The position numbers were made by a program, and so were the translations under genes. From Ctenosaura bakeri (taxonomy: Eukaryota > Chordata > Lepidosauria > Squamata > Iguanidae), in the NCBI GenBank assembly GCA_948474755.1, contig CAOLHI010001841.1, positions 62,001 through 126,000 on the forward strand: 64,000 bases of DNA, in the 5' to 3' direction. The notes beneath the pieces were generated by a model. That model was not told the origin of the DNA. It made no database searches and saw only the letters and a list, made by a program, of their open reading frames with translations. Positions 57,496 to 64,000 of this stretch are shown here, piece after piece (position 1 is the stretch's first letter; every line of letters begins with the position of its first letter).

Positions 57496-60400
57496 GTCTA
57501 TACTCTAGGAACTCATTGCCACACAATACTGAAGGATGCAACTGTCAGACAGATTTTGTATATGGAATGGGAGGGAATACCATCTTTTCTTTTGCCTCAA
57601 GCAGGAAAAATGTCTTGGGCTGGGAATTACGCCATGTTGAAGTTACTCAGACACATTGTAAAATGGTGAAAATTAGAAACAAGCATGAAAATGAAGCACT
57701 AATATGAAATGAAATGTAAAACAAATAAAGTGTGAAACAAAATCAATGAAACTTTTAAAACAGAAACAAAAAAATAGAGAAAAACAGAACATAAACTTTC
57801 TTTTCCCTGTAAAAATAGGATGCCCCTAAATAGCACCTATTATAACTTCAGTGTATGGTTGTAGAGTTGATAAACTTGAACAAATGGAGGTTACATTCTG
57901 TGGGCTGCATAATCAACAAAGAGTAATCAACAAAGCAAGGTCATGAATTGAACCCAATGCCAGGATGCTGCTCCCCTCTCAGTCCACAGCCAGTTTTAGA
58001 AAATCTGCATACTGGCAATCTCCGATAGTGAAAAATGGTGGAGGAGAAAATAATGAAACCAAAATTAGTCAAGGCTTGTTCTACAGTACTATGTCATTGC
58101 AGCAGTTTATCTTTTTTCTTCTTAAAGATCCTTGGTCCCTTTAGTACATGAGGCCTCTGTCTCTCCTTCATTAACTTTGATTCCAAGCAATTTCGATAGC
58201 TCACGGGCTGTGACACAAAATGGAATCGTGCAGCCAAGGTAGCTCAGTGATGATCTTTCAGAACTCTTCAAGAGCGTGACTGTCTTCCTCCTGATCTTAG
58301 AGTTAATATGCACCGTGATCGACACTGTAAGTTGTAAATGATGTCTGAAATGAAATCCCTTTCTCATTCTCAGAAGAAAGACCCAAAGGCAACATTATTA
58401 GATTCAACTCGGAAGCATTTTTGAAATGCTTATGAACCCTAGAGACTCTTTCATATGCACACACGCAATCCTGTTTATATAGACCTGCATTATCCTGCCT
58501 ATAAGTCATACACATCACACATATACATGCACATTTATAGGCAGTCTATAGTAAGTCTACTTTGACATTTTGTTGGCAAGGTCTCTCCTCTCCCCCTCTT
58601 TTATCTGCAAAATAGAGATAGGAAGAACTGTTTAAATTTAGTTCTTCACATCAAATATTTCAAATATAAAGGTCTGTATTTCTGACAGTATATGCACCAT
58701 TGTTCTAATGTAAGAAGCAAAGGTTTTTAAAAAATAGTGACCATCATACTTTAAACTTCCCCATCCCAAGTAGTTAACATCATATATATAGTTTTCATGA
58801 AGGCAATCTTTTATTTGGGTAAACATGTAGGTCAATCCAATTCATTTAACAGTTCTGCCTTAGTCAAGACTAACCATAGGGTTTAAACCTGCATGTCCCT
58901 AATCTATCCCTATTCCATCCCAGAGACAAGGCTGGAGGGAAGCCTGGGAGATTAATTTCTTTAAAATATGATGTTCTGGCTCCTTCTGTGGGGCCCAGAA
59001 TGCTCCAAACGGTGTACAAGACCCGTGGGCAACTTGTGGCTGTTGAACTGCAGTGCCCCTCTGTTCTTACCAGTATGCCCAATGGTGAAGAGTTGGAACC
59101 ACACTTTGCCCCCTCCTGGCTTAAGTAGGAGAAGTCCTGCCACTTGATATGTAGTGGGAAGAGAATGAGGAAATGTAAGCAGGAAAGGCTGAGTGGGCAC
59201 TGGTGGAGTGGAATGAAGGGAGGAAAAAATGAGAAAAGAAAGAGTAGAAATGAAATAGAAGGAGCGTGGTGGATTTCTAGCCCTGGCCACTTGACAACCT
59301 TTACTAGTACACAGGGTCACATAATTGTCTAAAATAATCTGCTAAACTTTGACTTTAGATAAAGTTTATTATTGACTGACTAATGTATGCATCACAGTGC
59401 AGGAGGACCTGAGGAATTGTCCTGTGTCTCCAACATCAGGTGACCACAGACTAAAGGTCAGTGGCTCAGCCACATGAGGCAATTGGACAAAGTTCCAGAT
59501 ACAATCAGTTCAAACCTCTTCAGCTCTTGGCACCAGCCTTATTTATCCTACCACTACAGAAGTATACACACAGAGGGCATTTGAGTTGCGAGCATAATGT
59601 TGGCAGAGCTGCAACACTCTCTACGCATCATCTTAATTGCAAAGAATCTCAGAGGCAGTTTAAAATTAAGGGCGAAGGATGTCAGCACACCAGCATTAAG
59701 TGCCATTGTTCATGCAAACCTATAGACCTCTCAATGGCACTGCATTAAAGGCATCCTCCAACCACTTCTCATTCATCAGTTATTTAAAGACATCCACAGA
59801 GAAAGCTAGGAGCATTTGAGGCTTGCATAAATCAACTATAGAGGCAGGAGAATTAATCCACAAAGACAGCTATGCCGCCCATACAATAACACTAGTTGCT
59901 ACTGAGAGACACACGTTGGGTGGGGGGAAGCACAGCTATTCTGAGTCCAGACAGCTATTGGATGACAAGGCTCTTAGACTGCTTTATACAGTCTGAGATC
60001 ACTGGTCCATGTAACTCAGGACATTAGGGCTGGGACATCTGTTGTTGGACAGTAGGACTCTAACTCCTGTCAGCTCCAGCTATTATGGCAGATGGCCAAG
60101 GTTGCTGGAAGCTGGCATCCAACAGTATCTGGACTTCACAGGTTTCTTGCCTCTGGATTACAGTAACTTGCAACTGCTCTCCAGAGTTGAAGACTGGAAG
60201 CTTTTGGAGCTCTACCTGGAGGTGGAGCACAGGTCCTTCTGCATGCAAAGGATACAGCTTTCTACCAAAAATATGATTAAAAGTTGCCTTATGTAGATTA
60301 TGTACCTATAGCATTTAAGGTATCCTAAGAAGACTTCTATAACAGATGAGCATAGCTCCATCTCTGCAAAGGTTTATGATTTTAAGCTTTAAAACAAATG

Positions 60401-61770
60401 ATCTTTCAATGTTGAAAGCTATCCAAATGTGTGTGTGTGTATGAATATCCCTGCCAGCTGTTCCCATGATAAAAACCCAGAATGAACCATGTACACAGCG
60501 GGTGGTGGGTGGGCATAGGCAGACAGCTGTCAATGTCTATTCATGATAACAACAGCTGATTGAAAGCTTTGCCAATTCTTCCATATGAGGGAACGGCCCA
60601 CATGGGCACCAAGATGTAGTCCCATGGAGAAAATAGTATCTAACTAGTGCAGCCCTGTTGCAGCTGCCATTTTCAGCCCTGAGTTGTGTGGTTATGTGAT
60701 CGCACATTTTTCAGCTGTTGTGCCTTTGCAGATAACTACCCGTAAGCTGTGTATGAAAGATTACAGTCTCCAATTAGCTGCATCCCAGTAGTGCAGTTGT
60801 GGATCTAGAGGTATGAGATCTGAGCTGACGGCTGCAAACAGAGGAAGGACTGGAAGACAACAAATTAAAGTACCCCAAAGGTCAGCTAAAGTCTCATACC
60901 CAAAATCCCTTCATACATTGGAAGACCCAATGGATATCTTTGGATGCTTTGGGTGGGTAGGGGTAGGATGAGTTCGAAGCGTGATAATATACCAGTGCCC
61001 AGGAACATGTTCCATGTTACAGTACTGGCAGCTTAGAACACATGACAACTGTTCACAGGCCTAAGAGTTCCTGTTTATAGCCATGCTGTCTTTGGAAGAG
61101 AATAAAGCATACACTCAATATGCAGGTGATTGTACTAGTAGGCATGAACAGATTATTACCAGCATGCTCTTTACCAAGGGGCCTGGAAGACCCAGAGGAT
61201 GGAGATTCCTCACCTTGCATTAAGACAAGGCAAATGCTACTAGAGCTTGAAAGAGTTACTTTTTCAAACTACAAAAGGTATGGCCATGCAGACGCTGTGT
61301 ATTGCTGTGCAGTTTCTCCATCTCACACTATTTTAACCCACAGGACAGGTGAGGCAGAGACATGGTCATGGCCCAGAGTTACTAACCGTGCTCCATGAAT
61401 GAGCATGAATGAAGTTTGTATCCAGGTCTATCATGTTTCAGCCTTGCTTGTGTCCAGCACTCTACCTGACATAACATGTTGGTTCCCAGTCCATCCAAGT
61501 CATTGTATGGGTCGGATGTGCCTCAATAACAGGAGGTAAATGCATGTTCCTATTTTATTCTTCAACACTGCTTTTCCCTTCCCCGAGAGAGCGAAGATTC
61601 TGTGCAAGGTCTCATCGGGGAGTTTCGCAAGGAGATTGTGAAGCACAGCAGGTAATGATAGTTTCCTTCCGCTGATTGGCACTCACAAACTGAACAATCT
61701 GTATGGACCTTCAGATTCAAAGACTGAGAACCACAGGTTCTTGCCTGACTGCAAATATAGGCGAATTTAG
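57496..61770. other. No gene; unassigned, with a candidate conserved block at 58090-58530
   Basis: 58090-58530 is transposon-free and complex. Its minus-strand frame of 81 residues has no domain I recognise, and no splice structure is evident. 60030-60260 contains GTTGGACTCTAACTCC-type foldback text. The remaining sequence holds no recognised feature. Confidence 0.4.
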
Positions 61771-61985
61771 ATGTAAGAACCACAGCTCAGTGGCAAAGCA
61801 TGTGCTTTGCTTGCAGAAGGACCCTCATTTGACACACAAAAAGTTTGTTTGAAGTATCTCAAGGGAAGGTCACAGCAAGATCTCTGCCTATAACCCTGAG
61901 ATACCAGAAGACAAAATAAACAGCAGGGTGCTACATGGACCAATGGTTTGCCTCTACATTTGGTATAATAAAAGGGTTAGGACAG
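61771..61985 (+). mobile_element. tRNA-headed SINE, second type
   Basis: AACCACAGCTCAGTGGCAAA, then CATGTGCTTTGCTTGCAGAA, GGACCCTCATTTGACACAC (box-B-like region, decayed), ATCTCTGCCTATAACCCTGA and CATGGACCAATGGTTTGCCT. The order matches a common squamate SINE whose head looks like a tRNA with CTTTGCATGCAGAAGGTCCC. It is not an intact tRNA gene. Confidence 0.72.
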
Positions 61986-64000
61986 GATAGCTTCTGTTTC
62001 TGTAGAAATCTCCCTAGTTTTTTATCTGACTTCTCTTTTATTAAGAGAACATCTATATGAGTGTTCGAACTTGCAAACTTTCCTTTTGAGATTGTTCCCA
62101 CAAAACCTCCATGTTGGATGTCATATATGGGGAATTAGTTCAGGCAAGTTACTTCTTCAGACTCCGGTGAGTTTTTTAAAAGAAGTTTAAGCTGTAAAGC
62201 AGGGGCGTGCTTGCCTTCCAAGGCTGGTTTTGTTAATGCTGGGGGCTCTTCACAATTCCCAGAATGAGATTTTTCTGGTTCTTCACCAAAACAGTAACTC
62301 ATGCAGAAGCCTCCAGAAGGCGGAAGTAAGAGATTGATGCCAGCCTGCACTATTTAACATTTTAAAAATTGTTTATTTGTTGAAATGTAAAGTTCTGGCC
62401 TTTTTTTTTTTTTTTTTCCTGTACACATTTGGCAAACCATGCAGTCCCCAGAGGGTCTCAAAAGCAGAAAATATAAGAAAGCTAATATCCCAGAAGTCTA
62501 GGTGGGAAATCTCACAAGGAGGCGGGGGATTCCTCAGTCCTAGGAGGCCACTAAAGCAGGACCAGATTAAAGCTATCACACAATACATAAATTTGTTGTC
62601 AAACAGGATGGCTAGCCAGTGATGCTTAGCTTTGAGATAATGGAAGATGGAAATGGCACTTCAAATCATTTCAGATACTCAAGCGAGAAAGCAAAATGTG
62701 TATGTGGCTGTGAGTGTGCTCTAGATCTGATTTTCCGACACTCTTCTTTTATCTTGAGATTCCTGTGGAGTAGATTTTCCTGTTTCCCCAGAGCTAGTGA
62801 TGTTTGCTCATTTGTTTGCTCAATAAAGAGAAATTAAAATATTAATAATGCAGATGACTTTTTTTTTTAGGCACTAGTGAAAAATTTTAGAAACAGGCCC
62901 CTGTATCCAGCATCTTATCTCTAGTCGCATGCACTCAGAGCAAAATATTTTCATGCCACTTTATACTGTGAGGATGAATGAGTTAGGCTAGTTAAGATCC
63001 ACAACATTTTCACAAGCCATATGTTCAATCATAAGCCTATTCCATCTGATGGGAATTTTTTTTAAAAAAATCACACATCAAAAAAGTGTTGATTCTCATA
63101 CATAATTTCCTCTGAAATTGCATTTTGCTAAATTTAGTAATTTTCTTTTAAACGCTCAAATTTTGTACACTCTTCCTCCTAAGGAAGGAATTTAGTAGTA
63201 CCTGGTTTATTTCAGCATGAGCTTTCATGGATATTTATCCACTTCTTCAGATGCACTGATGGAGTTCAATGTTGCAGCCCAGGCCTTTAAGTCCAGTTAC
63301 ATAGTTTTGAGAGTGGGATCTCTTTTCAGCCAGAAGAACTGAGAAGAGAGGGCCGATATGCAGCCACAGCTTCTTTTCCCAGAGTTTGAAAATAAGAAGA
63401 TGCAACTAGTTACATGCAGGTGGTGACTTTGAAGGGTAGTACACACATAACAAGTTACCTTTCAAAAATAACAGAATCAATAAGAGTGAAGCTACTTTAT
63501 TGGAATATAAGTAACACTTTCTGGTTACTTTCAAAAGTAACCTTTCAAGGGCATTTTAGGTTATTTTGACAGGAAATTTTATGCCATTTTCTCATCACTC
63601 CTAAGTGCTCTCTCTTCCCCCTTCTCTCTCTCTCTGTCTCATCCCACCAAAAAAAGTAATAGAAATGCAACAAGAAACATAAGAAGTAATACAATAAATT
63701 GCCTCTTCAACACTTATGAACAAACAACAATCAGTTACTTTTCATACCATAACTTTTTAAAATTAACTTTCCAGGTCTTCCACCTTCCTCATTTGCTCAA
63801 CATGGAAGGGAAGGAAGAAGACTAGCAAGTGAGACAGTGCACAGGCAGGCATGAGTTGGCATTCTGTTCATGACGTACACATATGTTAGTCGCGCCAGGT
63901 ATTTGGGGTGCATTATTTGCTGTAGCTTGACAGACATATTCTGCTGACAGCAGCAGAAGCGAAGTTGTGCATAGAGCAATGTTGTGCATTGCAGCTGCAC
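61986..64000. other. No gene; unassigned, with one repeat fragment
   Basis: No gene recognised. A T run lies at 62400-62417. 63187-63290 (TTATTTCAGCATGAGCTTTC, CACTTCTTCAGATGCACTGA) matches a common squamate repeat end. 63595-63640 is CT-rich. Confidence 0.45.

Noticed and set aside
61771..61850. Possible tRNA gene
   Set aside because: The head resembles a tRNA but the B box and acceptor stem are decayed, and the body matches a SINE layout.
1..64000. CRISPR array, rRNA or operon-like gene clusters
   Set aside because: No regularly spaced direct repeats, no rRNA text and no run of coding genes. The window is vertebrate non-coding DNA.

Overview
No protein-coding gene is recognisable in this window. 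The base composition, the density and kinds of interspersed repeats, and the lack of any long conserved reading frame point to an intergenic or large intronic stretch of a vertebrate genome. The repeat set points to a squamate reptile, probably an iguanian-type lizard. It comprises CR1-type LINEs ending in tandem ATTCTATG, tRNA-headed SINEs like those of Anolis (tail reading GAAGGCACACAACAAC), hAT-like and probable PIF/Harbinger-type DNA transposons, and solo LTRs. The species cannot be fixed from the sequence.

Layout: 1-1.1 kb holds two CR1 3' ends on the minus strand. 3.6-5.2 kb is an unnamed repeat (R) carrying a foldback MITE, which itself carries a solo LTR. 5.3-6.3 kb is repeat-free and looks like conserved regulatory DNA. 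9.1-12.0 kb is an old CR1 split by one MITE and capped by another. 14.7-17.0 kb has SINEs and a second CR1 invaded by repeat R. 17.5-17.9 kb has two foldback MITEs. 19.2-20.1 kb is a solo LTR. 22-27.1 kb is probably one long CR1 broken by a MITE, a hAT-like element (with a solo LTR inside it) and a further 1.8 kb block. 26.1, 29.6, 44.1, 47.2 and 56.6 kb hold a second, GC-rich MITE family. 33.2 kb (MITE inside a CR1 end), 33.6-34.5 kb and 37.4-38.3 kb (solo LTRs) continue the pattern. 39.6-42.7 kb is a hAT element with a perfect 8-bp duplication, followed by the best-preserved CR1 (endonuclease end plus reverse transcriptase, with several stops and a changed catalytic motif). From 43 to 64 kb repeats are sparser: foldback MITEs at 48.1, 51.5 and 55.1 kb, SINEs at 53.5, 57.0 and 61.8 kb, and microsatellites.

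The most useful results concern transposon biology. Target-site duplications delimit many elements to the base, and one MITE has a paralogous empty site within the window. Foldback MITE arms change together within each copy. The GC-rich MITE family keeps a splice-donor-like GGTAAG motif and a subterminal hairpin. No new multi-gene system is present. Regulatory blocks are proposed only as candidates, because no alignment could be run.
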